Source: Rhipicephalus microplus (lineage: Eukaryota > Arthropoda > Arachnida > Ixodida > Ixodidae). From it: a stretch of 64,000 nt of DNA. Shown one piece after another: positions 20,270-31,027 of this stretch. Positions within the stretch are counted from its first letter, which is position 1, and each line of letters starts with the position of its first letter. The notes beneath the pieces were generated by a model. That model was not told the origin of the DNA, searched no databases, and worked only from the letters and a program-made list of their open reading frames with translations. Made by a program: the position numbers and the translations under genes. The DNA lies in contig NC_134705.1 of NCBI RefSeq assembly GCF_043290135.1, positions 102,139,239-102,203,238 on the forward strand, in the 5' to 3' direction.

Positions 20270-20720
20270 GGAGTGGCGGCCGCAGTCACAACTCCGCAAA
20301 CCACCGTGCCGCTAACAAGTCAGCGAGTCCTAAGCGAGCGACATCGTTCAGCTCGAGCGAGCGAACGCGAGACCAAACATGGCGCTGCACGCGGAGTGTC
20401 TGCCGCCAGCGAACTTCGAACGGAAAAGCGAGCGTACGCTTGGCCGCCGCCGCGAACAGCGCCGAGCTAGTTTGGAGCTAGCGCCGAAGAAATCGACGGT
20501 AATGCAGCCCTTTCACACTAACTCGAGCGAGTGTAGCGCGCAAACGCGAGTCCGCTGCCGCGGCCTGCGGACGGTGCCGAGCTTCTTGCGACCGACTGGC
20601 GGGAAAGCCAGCTGTAATAGCAACCAATTTTCAGTGAGTTACGATGCTAGGGAAAGCCCCGCCAGCCCGTGCTGGTGCACTTAACGCGCGCGACATACTA
20701 CAAGCAAGCACTTTACGAGA
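20270..20720. other. CpG-rich segment
   Basis: Dense in CG dinucleotides (for example GCGAGCGAACGCGAG and GCCGCCGCGAACAGCGCC) compared with AT-rich surroundings. It may be the internal promoter or end region of the surrounding insertion. No gene is assigned. Confidence 0.4.
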
Positions 20721-21133
20721 ACTAGTAACGTGTTTTCGACGACTCCCAACACAGCGACCAGGTATCAGCCCAATATCGTCAGCCCGAAGCTCATCGCGGT
20801 GGAGAAGACAGGCCAGCACTCGATGAGCGACCGTACGGGAGGCCCAAGAGACAGTGGGATTGGGCGTGTTGGTATAACATCATAAAGGTTGCTTACCAAC
20901 GCAAACGACAGGGCTATCCGCTGAAATCGCTGAAACCCTGAGCTAATCTGCTGAAGTATCGGCTTTCTCCGGCAAGAATCCCGATGTGAGAAACAGGTTG
21001 GGGTCATCCGTCCGCGAGTCGCGCGGACGAGTCACGGACGAGGGGAATCGCTGATGTCAGGTCACGTGACGCGCCGTCCGTCCCACCACATCCGGATTCG
21101 GTCCGTCGTCTGAATGCACCATAAGCAACATAA

Positions 21134-22160
21134 ACACTCCGTCAGCGCAGAGTGCACTTCAGGTGTTGGACACTTTGAGTCCTGTGCTTGCAGCTCTAAG
21201 GTAAAGCTATGGCACACGACATGTTATCCTTGCGAGAGGAGGTAAAGAGTGCATCTGTTCTTCAGTGTAATGCCAGAGTGCTTAGAGCGCGTATGTGCGA
21301 CTTCAGACAATATGTATTCACAAACCAGTTATCTATATTTGTGGTTTGTGAACCAATCGTGTCGGCTCACATGAGACTGTCTTGATATGTGTGCTTATGT
21401 CTTCTACCCACGGAGAGCTCAGCAAGGTTGTTGTGTTCCCACGGCACGACTTAACAGAGGTTCATCACCCTGTACCGTTGATGAAGAAACCAGTATGCTT
21501 GCCTAAAAGTAAAAAAAAACAAGACCACATTCACAATCATCGGAGCCTACTTACCTCCATCAAGTCTTCTCTACCGCGAGAGTTCGCGCAGAATTTTGAA
21601 TTCAACTCTTCAGCCATGGGTGATAACTGGCGAGTTCGATGCCCACTACTATTCATGGGAAAGCTCCAGGGTACACACTACAGGTAGACAGTTAGTGTAT
21701 TTGCTTCTGAATGTGAACTTATCCTCGTAAATGACGGCATCCCCAGTTATCTGCGTTGATCGGCCTATAGCAGTTGCCTGGACCTCACTTTCGTCTCACG
21801 CTCGTTCACCAGAGAGCTGCACTGGTTTTCGTATTCAGAAACAAGGAGTAGTGACCACATCCTAATATACCTGAACATTGACGGCATTCCAGGTTTCAAG
21901 TCCTTCAGAGCCATCCAGTGCACCAATTGGCAAAAATACAAGTTCATCATAGAAGACTATGTTGGTGGCTCACCCTTCAACCTAGAGGACGCAATGAAGA
22001 GTGCCCAACAGTTCCACACGCATCCGCTTTCGGTGAGCTCATCTCGCAGTGATGTGGACATTGAACTCTAGAAACTCTAGGCGATTCGTCGTTGGGCAGA
22101 ACGACAATATAGACGCATGAAGTCATTCGCTGATCTGCAGAAAGTGGCCAGACGCACACA
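21134..22160 (+). pseudogene. LINE-B ORF1 end and ORF2 endonuclease
   Basis: After the ACACTC duplication come a few ORF1 codons, then ALQVLDTLSPVLAAL (around 21155-21200), the end of ORF1; much of the ORF1 C-terminus is missing between them. ORF2 begins near 21255: CNARVLRARMCDFRQYVF, GELSKVVVF, FTIIGAYLPPSS, an altered VITGEFDAHYYSW (catalytic Asp/Asn box) and TRSSDHILIYLNIDG (SDH box). The frame 21790-22069 is open across the SDH box. This APE-type nuclease would nick the target DNA for priming. Stops and frameshifts are frequent. Confidence 0.8.
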
Positions 22161-24906
22161 AAATAAATACAGCGTCACATGAATAAGCTCGATAAGCGAT
22201 GATAGGTATCTTTTTGCGAGTCTTTGGGTCCCAGAAAGTCTCTGTCACTAATCTGGAGAAGTGTCTAGGGTCTTCGTACAACCATTACTCAGCGCTACCC
22301 ATTTAAATTTCTGACACTTCACTTACGCTGCGAAGAGATTGACGTCGCAGAATCTTTCTGTCGAAGGATTGCCCGCGGGACAAATTCAATTGGGACGAAG
22401 ACGCCCGACTGTTTTGCATCCTCACGTGATTCCCGAATGGAGTGTTCATTTCTATGGAAGAACTGAAGGCTGCGCTTGCTTTGTGTAGACGTTCTTCTGC
22501 GCCAGGACCTGACGGCATCTTCTACTGCGCTCTGTGTCACCTAGGAGATCAAGCCCGGAAAGCACTCTTGCTACTGTACAACGACTCCTGGCAAACTGGC
22601 ATGGCTTCACAGGAATGGAAGTCAAGTCACCTGATTTCACTTCTCGAAGCCGGGAAGACACCTTTGGACATTTGCTTTTACCACCCGATCACCCTCACGA
22701 GCTGTGTGGGAAAAGTTACGGAACGAATGATTTTAATGCATCCGGAATGGTACTTAGAGTTCTACGAAATAAATCCAGTTGTCATGTCCTGGTTCAGACG
22801 AGGCCGCTCATTAATAACAATGCACTTGGCTTGGTGACATATGCAGAGCACCAGAAGGCCCGCAAACAGTTTTCTGCTGCTCTGTTTCTTGACGTTGAGG
22901 GGGTTTACGATAATGTCAATGACGAAGCCATTCTCAGTGCATTAAAACGAGTGGGACTCGGTGGCAAGATATATATGGGAGTTCAGAGCTACCTACAAAA
23001 TAGGTCACTTCACGTGCAGACAGAGAATGGCCCGACACCCGAGTATTACTGCAGCTAAGGACTCCCTCAAGGTGCAGTGCTAAGCCCGATGTTGTTCAAC
23101 CTAACACTTATTGGACTAGTTGGCAAGCAACGAAGCAGTCTACAACTTTCCATTCGTGCTGATGACCTCTGTGTGTGGACATCAGGTGTGACTCGACTTC
23201 AACTTCGCGCTCGACTTCAGAAGACAGCATCAGTGACATCGCACCACCTACGTAACCAAGGGCTTGATCGCAAGTGGAAAGCGCGTAATCATGGCTTTCA
23301 CCAGAAAGCCAACGTACGCTTATGGCATATCAATGAACGGGCAATTGGTGTCAAGCAGCCGTAGTCACAGGTTCTTGGAAGTCATAATCGACCGTAACCT
23401 GTCTTAGACCCCACACGTAAACTATGTGAAAAAGCGGTTGACCGCCATTTGTCACTTGTTCAGGTTTCTCGTGAGAAAAATAGTTGGGAAGTGTCTGTCG
23501 ACTCTATGTTACAGCTGTACAAGGTAATATTTGGAGGATTCTTGTGGTACAGCCTACCTGTTATATCTAAAACGTGCAAAACGAACCTGCACACAATCCA
23601 AAATATTCAAGCCCAGGCTCTTAGGATATGACTTGGTTTACCCGCTGTGCATCAACAGCTGAAACCATTGGCATTGCTCAGGACTACTTGATCATGACAC
23701 ACGTCCCCTTTGAAAAGATGCGTACGTACCTCAGGCAACATGCTAGGAATCCTTCCCACCATTTCAAAACCTCGCTACTGAGAGGCCCCACACAAAATTC
23801 AGTGCAATTATCTGTGCACATCGTGCATAGTTTAGGTCAGGTTTTACGCCTGTGGAGAAATAGGTGTATCCTCCGTGGTGCCTGACACTTCCGCAAGCAC
23901 GTCTTTCAATTCCAGAAATACAGAAAAAATCTAATTTGCCTTAGTCAACCCAAAACAATTGAGCTTGCACTTCCCGCACGAAATCTAAAATAACCACGTG
24001 CACAAATACACTGGTAATTCAATCAGTGTCTGGTTCTGGCGGTGCGGTGGTGATTTCAGCTAGAGGAATGACTCTGCGAATCAAGCTGTCGCAAGTCACA
24101 ACGTCTACAGCGGCAGAACTTGCGGCTTTGCGTGACACCCTAGAGTACATCAAATCCCATAGACCGTGATATGGGCTGTGCTTTCCGACTGGGAACCGGC
24201 CTTACAAAGAATTCAGCCAGTCCTTCGACGAAGTTGCCAAGAACAGCTAACATGCGAGGTTATCAAGCTTCTTCACCACGTCGCAGAAACGAGCCACGAG
24301 GTCATTTTTCAGGAGCTACCTGGTCATTGTGAGATCAGTGGCAATGATTCTGCAGAAAGTGCGGCTTGCACATCCCACCAAGAAGAGCACACCCTTTCGA
24401 TTCCTCTGTCAAGAACAGACGCTGCAAAGCAACTTCATCACCAGGCGCGTAGTCTGTGTCTGCTGGAGTGGAACACCTCAAGCATAAGACATACAAGACT
24501 ACCAAATAAACCCTCGACTGGAAGTTTGACCTCCATCCGGAATTTGTCGACACGAAGCTTCGCTTCTTTGTCGCCTTTGGTTGGGGGTTGCCTTCACAAA
24601 TGCATATACAACCCTCAATTGATTGACCAACAACGCAGAATGCGATATCTACGGCACCGAAGAAAACATCGACCATCTGATAAGCCGTGCCCTCGATTTT
24701 CCTCTGAAAGACAGAAGGTTTCGGACGCATTGCAACAATTGGACGATTGGCCACTCTTTATGCAGATGCTACTGGAACACCGTCCTCGTCTTTCGTCGGC
24801 TCAAAATGCAGTCAAAGCCGTCTTGTGCTTTTTGAAGACTACAGGCCTCTGTGAACATCATTTACTTTTGTGTAGGACCACCGCTGCATACGCGTCAGCC
24901 CATTGA
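22161..24906 (+). pseudogene. LINE-B ORF2, reverse transcriptase and RNase H
   Basis: RT blocks in order on the plus strand: SSAPGPDGIFYCAL (about 22500), EWKSSHLISLLEAGKTPLD, TLTSCVGKVTERMI, FRRGRS, ALFLDVEGVYDNVNDEAI (about 22880), GAVLSPMLFNLTLIGLV (about 23080) and an active site reading IRADDLCVW (about 23150), where the two Asp remain but Tyr is replaced. The thumb region continues to about 23880. RNase H remnants are at 24020-24420 (AELAALRD, LSDWEPALQ, FQELPGHCEISGNDSAESA), and the C-terminus ends near 24900 in KAVLCFLKTTGLCEH. The reading frame changes many times. It would copy its RNA at the nicked target. Confidence 0.83.
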
Positions 24907-25061
24907 CAGACAATCCTTTTTCCCTCTCTTTCTCTTCTCTTTGCTCTCTATCTTTCATCTTTATACACCCTTCACATTCCCTCAGCGCAAAGTAGCAAAC
25001 CGGGAATGTGCCTGGTTCACCTTCCTGCCTTCTCGCTTGTTGTTCTTGTCCTTCCTTCCTC

Positions 25062-25364
25062 AAGAAAGCGGAAAACATACGGGCAACTACATTAGGGTCC
25101 TTATAAAACTTCCCTCCCAGGACTCGTGTAGCATTCGCAATGGTGTTCTTAAACTATGGCCACACACAAACCCTGCAGCGCTAAAGCCAGTGCTTTGATG
25201 GGGAGCTGATCTCAAAGCGAACGTAGCGAGAGGAATGCACACTTCCAAGTCGCAGTAGTGCTCTAACAAAGTGCTCTCAGTATTCATCTCAAAACGTAAT
25301 ACATACGATTTACCGGGTTAGACTGTGGGTGATGGATTAAGCTGTACACTAATTTTATTCCGCA
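25062..25364 (-). pseudogene. gypsy-C integrase core, second part
   Basis: On the minus strand it reads CGIKLVYSLIHHPQSNPVN directly after the gypsy-2 duplication, then CDLEVCIPLATFALRSAPHQ, TGFSAAGFVCGHSLRTPLRM and ESWEGS, ending KDPNVVARMFSAFL at LINE-B. HHPQSN is the block before the catalytic Glu; here the Glu position is altered (PVNRM). Two stops and frame changes are present. It connects to 29043-29490 upstream and, across LINE-B, to 6701-7006 downstream. Confidence 0.82.
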
Positions 25365-25511
25365 TGTGAGGAGGTTTATTAGCCGTTAAAGACAGCGACG
25401 AGACAACGTGAAGAACCATCCAGCGATCGGCACAGCAACGAACCGAAGCACGAGCCGAGAGAGCCGGGTGTTGGCGATGCTGCTTGCTGCAGGCACATCT
25501 TCTTCATCACA
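25365..25511 (-). repeat. gypsy-2 3' LTR
   Basis: 147 bp, starts TGTGAGGAGG and ends CATCACA on the plus strand. About 5 percent different from the other LTR at 28896-29042. Confidence 0.93.
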
Positions 25512-25546
25512 ATCGCCCCCGCTGAAAAAGGAGCCATCCTGGCGAC

Positions 25547-27455
25547 CTACGAAGTTTCAGGGAGAGGCTGAAAATACAGTTTTAGGCGGGAAACATGAAC
25601 AATGTCACGTGCACGCCGGCGCATGTCATCCGATCGAGAAACTGGCTCAATTAGGTAATTAACCAGAGAGCTTTTCTCTAAAACGGTGTAAGGCCCCTCG
25701 TACCGGGGGACAAGTTTTGATGAGAGTCCCGGAGTTTGGCATGGAATGGCAAGCCACACGAGAGACCCTGGGGCATAGTTGGGATCCGGAAGAAAGGTGA
25801 CGGTTTTCTTTCTGGCGTTGCTGCTCGTCCGAGGTGAACGCACGGGCGAGCTGGCGGCACTCTTCGGCTTGTCGAGCAGCATCGGAGATAGGTGGACATT
25901 CGGAAGCATCAGGACGGTAGGGAAGTAGAGTATCAATTGTATGGGAAGGGTCACGTCCATAAAGAAGAAAGAAAGGTGAAAATCCCATGGTTGTTTGTAT
26001 TGCAGTATTGTATGCAAATGTAACGTATGGGAGAACACGGTCCCAGTTGCTATGATTAGATGCCACGTACATTGAGAGCATATCACCCAGCGTGCGGTTA
26101 AACCGTTCCGTTAGCCCATTAGTCTGCGGGTGGTATGCTGTCGTTTTCCGATAAATGACGCGGCATTCCGAAAGCAGAGCTTCGACGACCTCGGAGATAA
26201 AAGCGCGGCCTCTGTCACTAAGGAGCTCTCGAGGTGCGTCATGTCGAAGGATAAATTGACGTAAAATGAAAGAGGCGACATCCTGAGCGGTAGCGCTCGG
26301 TAAAGCGGCCGTTTCGGCGTAGCGTGTTAGATGGTCGACCGCCACGATAATCTACCGATTGCCATCTGCTGTCAATGGAAGGGGGCCGTAGAGGTCAACG
26401 CCAACGGGATCAAATGGCTTGGCAGGGCACGGAAGTGGCTGCAATTCGCCAGTCGCACGTAGCGGTGTTGATTTGCGTCGCTGGCAGTCAGGACAGCACT
26501 GCACAAATTTGCGTACGAAATTGTACATGCCGCGGCAGTAATAGCGATGGCAAAGGCGTTCATGTGTTTTGAACACACCGGCGTGGCCACATTGTGGATC
26601 GTCGTGAAGAGAAGCGCATTCCTGCAATAGTAAATTGCGTGGAATGACCAGTAGCCACCGGCGGCCGTCAGGAGAGTAGTTGCGTCGACGGAGAAGTTGA
26701 TCGCGGCTGGCAAAATGGAAAGCTTGACGTCGGAGGGATAGAGATACCGGAAGGTTGGGTGTACCGGATAGATATTCGAGAAGAGATGCGATACACGGGT
26801 CACGACGTTGTTCGGTGGCAATCGAGTCAAGATTTTACGATGGCAAGTACTGGAGGCACGTGTTTCCGCATGTCGGATCTGGTGGCAAAGGTGAGCGGGA
26901 CAGGGCGTCAGCGTGAGAGCGTTTGCGTCCACAGCGGTATACGACGCGAATGTCGTACTCCTGGATGCGGAGTGCCCATCGCGCAAGGCGGCAAGAAGGG
27001 TCTTTAAGCGTTCAGAGCCAGCAAAGCGCGTGGTGATCAGTTACTAGATCGAACGGGCGGCCGTATAAGTACGGTCGGAACTTTCCAAGCGCCTACACGA
27101 GAGCCAAACACTCCTTTTCTGTCACGCTGTAATTAGTTTCGGCTTTCGTCAGAGTGCGGCTAGCGTAGGCTACAACGTATTCTGAATAGCCGGGTTTTCG
27201 TTGGGCGAGGACAGCACCTAGCCCGACGCCGCTGGCGTCGGTGTGCACTTCGGTAGGAGCCGTCGGGTCGAAGTGGCGAAGAATAGGTGGCGAGGTGAGC
27301 AGACGGCGCAGAGTAGTGAAGGCAACGTCACATGCAGGGGACCAGGAGGAGAGGTTCACGTCACCGTGAAGAAGCTGGGTTAATGGTGACATGATGGATG
27401 CAAAATTGCGAACAAAGCGCCGGAAATATGAGCATAGGCCTACAAAACTGCGAAG
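25547..27455 (-). pseudogene. gypsy-2 Pol remnant (RT end, RNase H, integrase)
   Basis: Retains the RT connection and RNase H (27093-27392: [30 protein letters not shown]), the integrase zinc finger ([27 protein letters not shown]) and the core ([30 protein letters not shown]) to the C-terminus [18 protein letters not shown]. Stops occur at about 26350 and 26640 and a frameshift near 25800. The first half of RT with YLDD and the protease are deleted. It would need the enzymes of an intact relative such as gypsy-1. Confidence 0.9.
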
Positions 27456-27491
27456 CCTCTGCCTCTTGAATTGCCTCTTGAACTGCGGTGC

Positions 27492-28825
27492 TTAGTTTTC
27501 CTGGTCAGAAGGTCTGGGCCGGCGAAGCATTGGGGAGGGCGTTCGCCGACAAGGAGAGGGTGCGCGCGGCGTCACGAAGTCGGGGTCGTTAGGAGGGGCA
27601 TAGCGAGGTGACGAGACCGGCCCGTATTGCGCGAAGGTTTGGCTGCCGGGTTGCGAAGATCAGACATAGTCGCCGAAAGTCTGAGGTCGACGGCAGCACT
27701 AGCGGGCAACGTGTCCAGGAGTAAAGCAGGCGTAGCATATCGGTTGGTTATCGGGCATCCTCTAACAATTGGCGACTGGTGGTGCCGCCCAAGATGCAGT
27801 ATAAGCAGCCGGGTGTGCGGGCTGTGAGCGCGTGGTGTAGGGTGGTGGCGGAAGCCTACGCACAGCGTCTGCATATGTGAACGCGCTGCTACAGGCTGCA
27901 TCACTTGCGACCAGGCGACGGGAGGAGCTACAGGCGGCGCTGCATACGTTAGGGGCGCGGCCACAGGCTGCACGGCTGGCGGATAGGCGACAGGAGGGCC
28001 TACCGGCTGCGCGGCACGCTGACAGTGGGCATGGCTGGATAGAGGCGGCTCGTGGTGCGCAACAGGAACAGCTTGGGCAACCTCTTCCGAAATAGCAGTG
28101 CGAAGCGGGGCAGGTAGACGGGTGGTGGTCTCGTGAGTGAAGGGCACTAGGGAAAGTTGGCGGGCGACTTCCTCACGGACGAAGGCTTGAGCTTGCTGAA
28201 GCAGCGGTGAATTGTCAGGCAGGGTGTCGAAACTGGACAGTGACTCACCACCATGCTGACGCTGCCAATTCAGAGTGCGTTGCTTCTTCAACTCGTCGTA
28301 GCTCTGACACAAGCTGACGACTTCGGAAACTGTGCTCGGATTTCTTGCCAAGAGCATTTGAAATGCGCCGTCGTAAATGCCCTTCAGGATGTTTTTGACC
28401 TTGTCACATTCGGGCATGGTGTCATTCGCACGTCGACGAAGGTCGACGACGTCCTCAATATAGGTGGTAAAGGTCTCCCCAGTTTGCTGAGAGCGGACGC
28501 GCAAGTGCTGTTCTGCCCTCTGCTTGCGAACAGCCGGCCGACCGAACACTTTAGCACATGACGTCTTGAAGACGTTCCATGTGGGGATGTTGTGTTTGTG
28601 GTTATTAAACCACAATTCGGCGACGCCAGTGAGATAAAATATCACGTGGACCAGCTTGTCGGCTTGATCCCACTTATTGTTGGGGCTCACCAGTTCGTAG
28701 TGCTCGAGCCAGTCTTCGACGTCAGTCTCATCCGCACCGCTGAAGACCTTCGAGTCCCGTAGCCTAGGATGGCCAGGGCAGTTGAACTGGAGCGAAGGCG
28801 TCGATGTAGTGGCGTTTGCAGTCAT
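27492..28825 (-). pseudogene. gypsy-2 Gag, frameshifted
   Basis: Starts at ATG 28823-28825 ([11 protein letters not shown]) and follows gypsy-1 Gag closely through the capsid-like region ([18 protein letters not shown]). One base is missing near 27883, where gypsy-1 has ACGGCGCTG and this copy ACGCGCTG, so the frame leaves Gag in the linker and the zinc-knuckle region is read out of frame. In the original frame it would end GAA AAC TAA at 27492-27494, next to the same GGAAAAC site as gypsy-1. About 90-95 percent similar to gypsy-1 by eye. Confidence 0.9.
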
Positions 28826-28895
28826 GACAGGTGGTAGCGTGCGGCTTCGCAGCTCCAGGGTGTAGCAACGGGGATTAACAGCACCTTCCACCAAA

Positions 28896-29042
28896 TGTAA
28901 GGAGGTTTATTAGCCGTTAAAGACAGTGACGAGACAGCGTGAAAAACCGTCCAGCGATCGGCACAGCAACGAACCGAAGCACGAGCCGAGAGAGCCGGGC
29001 GTTGGCGATGCTGCTTGCTGCAGGCACATCTTCTTCTTCACA
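28896..29042 (-). repeat. gypsy-2 5' LTR
   Basis: 147 bp, starts TGTAAGGAGG, ends CTTCACA. The PBS TGGTGGAAGGTGCTG lies inside at 28879-28893. Confidence 0.93.
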
Positions 29043-29490
29043 CGCATTTATCCAAGAAGGCAGCGGTAAGGCAGCTGGTGAAGACAATACCGTTGTTGCG
29101 TTGTATTACAGAAGGAAATCCGATATGTGCGAATATAGAAAGCAGAGCATCCACGATATGAGGAGAATTGAGCTTTAGCTCCCTAATTGGTATCGCTGCT
29201 GGAAATTTCGCGGCTATACAGAGGGCCGTCAGGATGTATCGACAACCTTGCCTTGGCTCTGGCAATGATCCGACGATATCAATTACTGCACGCTGAAAAG
29301 ATTCTGTGATTATTTCCACAGGCTTTACGAGGGCCTTCAACTTGTTTGTGGACTTTCCAGCTCTCTGACAAGTGTCACATGAGCGCACAAAGCCTTCGGC
29401 ATCCTTCCAGCATTTCAGCCAATAAAACTCGAGGGAAATTCTAGCCATGACGTTCTTATGCCGAAATGTCAAGCCCACGCGTTTTCATGC
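29043..29490 (-). pseudogene. gypsy-C integrase zinc finger and core start
   Basis: Reads on the minus strand GLTFRHKNVMARISLEFYWL, EGFVRSCDTCQRAGKS (the CC half of the HHCC finger), then AVIDIVGSLPEPRQGCRYIL (core, first Asp) and FPSVIQRNNGIVFTSCL, where the second catalytic Asp (usually SDQG) is changed to RNNG. It ends FLDKC at the gypsy-2 insertion; the next residues are at 25364. Upstream of 29490 no protease, gag or RT is visible, so gypsy-C is truncated or displaced there. Confidence 0.83.
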
Positions 29491-30383
29491 GAAAACAATA
29501 AAAGATAATCACAAGAAAAGAACAGGAAAGAACAAGCAATGTCATATTTAGCTCACGGAAAGAACATAGGGTAAAAACGCCAGGCCCGCGTGAAGGCGCC
29601 GCACAGTCATAGGGAAAATTAGAAGAGCGGCCTTTCAGAGCCTTTTCTAAACACTCACAGGGTGATTGCTACAAACACACTTGGGGTGTACCTACTATGG
29701 CATTAATAACAATAATTTCTGGGTAGTAGACCAGCATTCGCTATGCTACAATTCGTCATTGTTCTGAGAAACCTTGTTTCGGTTAAAGATGTGGAAACGA
29801 ATTTTGTTCTTGTCTTGTCTTGTCTTGTCTCCTAGGAGATCTTGGCTCATACCCACATGGAGGATTGGCCACACTGTACCTCATAATAGATCATTTTTTC
29901 CAAAGCTTGCTAAAAAAGTAAAGAGAAATTCGATAGGAACAATAATATTGTTCCTCTGAAAAAACGTGGAAAATTGCAGAAGAATGCAATAAACCAGAAT
30001 ATATAAAACAAATTAACAAGAATGAGGAAGGGGGAGAAAGAATTGGATATATCTGGCAGTACCACTAGCAGCGTATCCTTCCGGTTGCCTGAATAAATTT
30101 ATGTAGCGCTGACGAATAGCACTGCGGCCCACACTCAACTGACTGGCTCCAAACGATAATAGGGTGGATGTATTGACTATTTTGTTCTAATTGTTCATGT
30201 TGTGGCGGACGACGATGAGAAATTATGCCTGAAGTGGGTATGCGCCATAGGTAATAGTTGATCAAAAAATTGAGCTTTTGTAATGGGCTGGAGCAATAGA
30301 CGAACTACCCTTTACGCTATAGGCAATGTGTGACGCTTGGTTGTTCCTTTGCAGTTCTAGAACGCTTTATTACTCGTATTAAC
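29491..30383. other. no gene recognised; short (CTTGT)n
   Basis: No motif-bearing frame. A short pentamer repeat (CTTGT, about five units) lies at 29808-29831. The part 29560-29770 is moderately GC-rich and looks like repetitive tick sequence, but I cannot name it. Confidence 0.4.
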
Positions 30384-30396
30384 GCGATTCCTTTCC

Positions 30397-30546
30397 GATG
30401 AAGGCGGAAATGTTGTAAGCCCGTGTGCTCAGATTTGGGTGCGTTTTAAGGAACCCCAGGTGGTCTAAATTTCCGGAGCCCTCCACTACGGCGTCTCTCA
30501 TTATCATATGGTGGTTTTGGGACGTTAAACCCCACATGTCATTCAA
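30397..30546 (+). mobile_element. 5'-truncated tRNA-derived SINE with 13-bp TSD
   Basis: Body of the same SINE family as 4499-4737, lacking the tRNA head. It is flanked by GCGATTCCTTTCC at 30384-30396 and 30547-30559. The 5' junction lies in a short TTTCCGATG match between target and SINE, which could reflect microhomology-assisted truncation. Confidence 0.88.
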
Positions 30547-30604
30547 GCGATTCCTTTCCCGAAATCAAGCCTGCCTAAGGCAAGTTTGCGAACAAGTATG
30601 AATC

Positions 30605-30790
30605 ACCGGCGTGGCTTAGTGGTAGAATGTTGGCTGGCACGCAGTGGACTTGGGTTCGAGCCCCACTGTGTCTCTAATACTAAATTTTGTTGTTTTTTCG
30701 CGATAGTGGTTACGAACACTGGCGGCGGCAGTGGTGGCGTCGGACAACTACAGTGCCGTATATGATCCGTTTTTCGATCTCATAATTGCT
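30605..30790 (+). mobile_element. second tRNA-like SINE family
   Basis: The head has an A-box-like GTGGCTTAGTGGTAG (30611-30625) and B-box GGTTCGAGCCC (30653-30663) at normal tRNA spacing, but its outer arms do not pair as an acceptor stem, so it is not a tRNA gene. A non-coding body with GTGGTTACGAACACTGG and GGCGGCGG follows. The right end is uncertain and no target duplication was found. Confidence 0.6.
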
Positions 30791-31027
30791 GTCACTAACA
30801 ATAAACACAATAAAAGCCATAAGCAAACACAAGCGATTCAACGCTCCGTACTTCATATAGTGTTCACTTAATGTGCAAATGGTTTTTAATTAGTAGAATG
30901 GAATGGTGGGCGAGTTGGTATTACCTCATCAAGATCACTGTTATAAACACGTGGATTGAGACATACCGGAAAGGCTCGAACGTATACTAACAACTAAAAC
31001 TTATTGAAAACACGCGAAATGAAAAGA

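Larger units (their letters stand above)
19151..21133. mobile_element. unclassified 2-kb insertion in LINE-B with TSD ACACTC
   Basis: ACACTC at 19145-19150 (end of readable LINE-B ORF1) recurs at 21134-21139, where ORF1 codons resume as CGT CAG CGC AGA, so the 1983 bp between look like an insertion with a 6-bp duplication (8 bp if two mismatches are allowed). It has no RT or transposase motif. Inside are a 33-35-bp tandem repeat near the left end, a pair of diverged direct repeats about 236 bp apart, and a CpG-rich stretch toward the right. I see no clear terminal inverted repeats. It could be a non-autonomous DNA transposon or two successive insertions. Confidence 0.45.
7015..25061 (+). mobile_element. 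LINE-B: RNase H-bearing LINE (I-clade type), split by later insertions
   Basis: A decayed plus-strand non-LTR retrotransposon inserted in gypsy-C integrase. Pieces: 5' leader and ORF1 start (7015-7362), ORF1 middle (18490-19150), ORF1 end and ORF2 (21134-24906) and a pyrimidine-rich 3' UTR (24907-25061). Excluding insertions it is about 4.9 kb. Candidate TSD: GAAAAAGG at 7007-7014 against GAAAGCGG at 25064-25071, imperfect but placed where gypsy-C reading stops and resumes. It was itself hit by LINE-A (TSD CGCAGCGTTG) and by an unknown 2-kb element (TSD ACACTC). The clade is inferred from two ORFs, CCHC motifs in ORF1, an APE-type endonuclease and a C-terminal RNase H. Confidence 0.82.
25365..29042 (-). 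mobile_element. gypsy-2: internally deleted relative of gypsy-1
   Basis: 3678 bp with two 147-bp LTRs that differ at about seven positions and the target duplication CGCA at 25361-25364 and 29043-29046. Compared with gypsy-1 it lacks about 1.6 kb from the RT middle through protease to just before the gag end (equivalent to about 10970-12570). The junction at 27455/27456 carries a small tandem duplication of GCCTCTTGAA. Gag also has a one-base deletion. It is non-autonomous now; the duplication is intact, so the element inserted as one unit. It sits inside gypsy-C integrase. Confidence 0.93.
3710..29490 (-). mobile_element. gypsy-C: old Ty3/gypsy host element of the nest, integrase before RT
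   Basis: A decayed minus-strand Ty3/gypsy-type element whose pieces are spread over about 26 kb by later insertions. In element order: integrase zinc finger and core start (29490-29043), core continuation (25364-25062), integrase C-terminus (about 7006-6765), reverse transcriptase (6700-5750), RNase H (5704-5262), then a 3' non-coding or LTR region (5261-3710). The gaps are filled by gypsy-2 (25365-29042, TSD CGCA) and LINE-B (about 7015-25061). The coding order integrase, RT, RNase H is unlike most Ty3/gypsy elements and resembles the Gmr1 type. Gag, protease and the 5' LTR are not visible; similarity stops near 29490. Outer limits are approximate. Confidence 0.75.

Noticed and set aside
19146..20533. 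CACTA/Mirage-type DNA transposon with CACTC and GAGTG ends and TA duplication
   Set aside because: ACACTC is part of the LINE-B coding sequence, and the repeat of ACACTC at 21134, where ORF1 codons resume, explains the insertion better.
30605..30680. tRNA gene with A and B boxes
   Set aside because: The outer arms do not pair as an acceptor stem and a SINE-like body follows.
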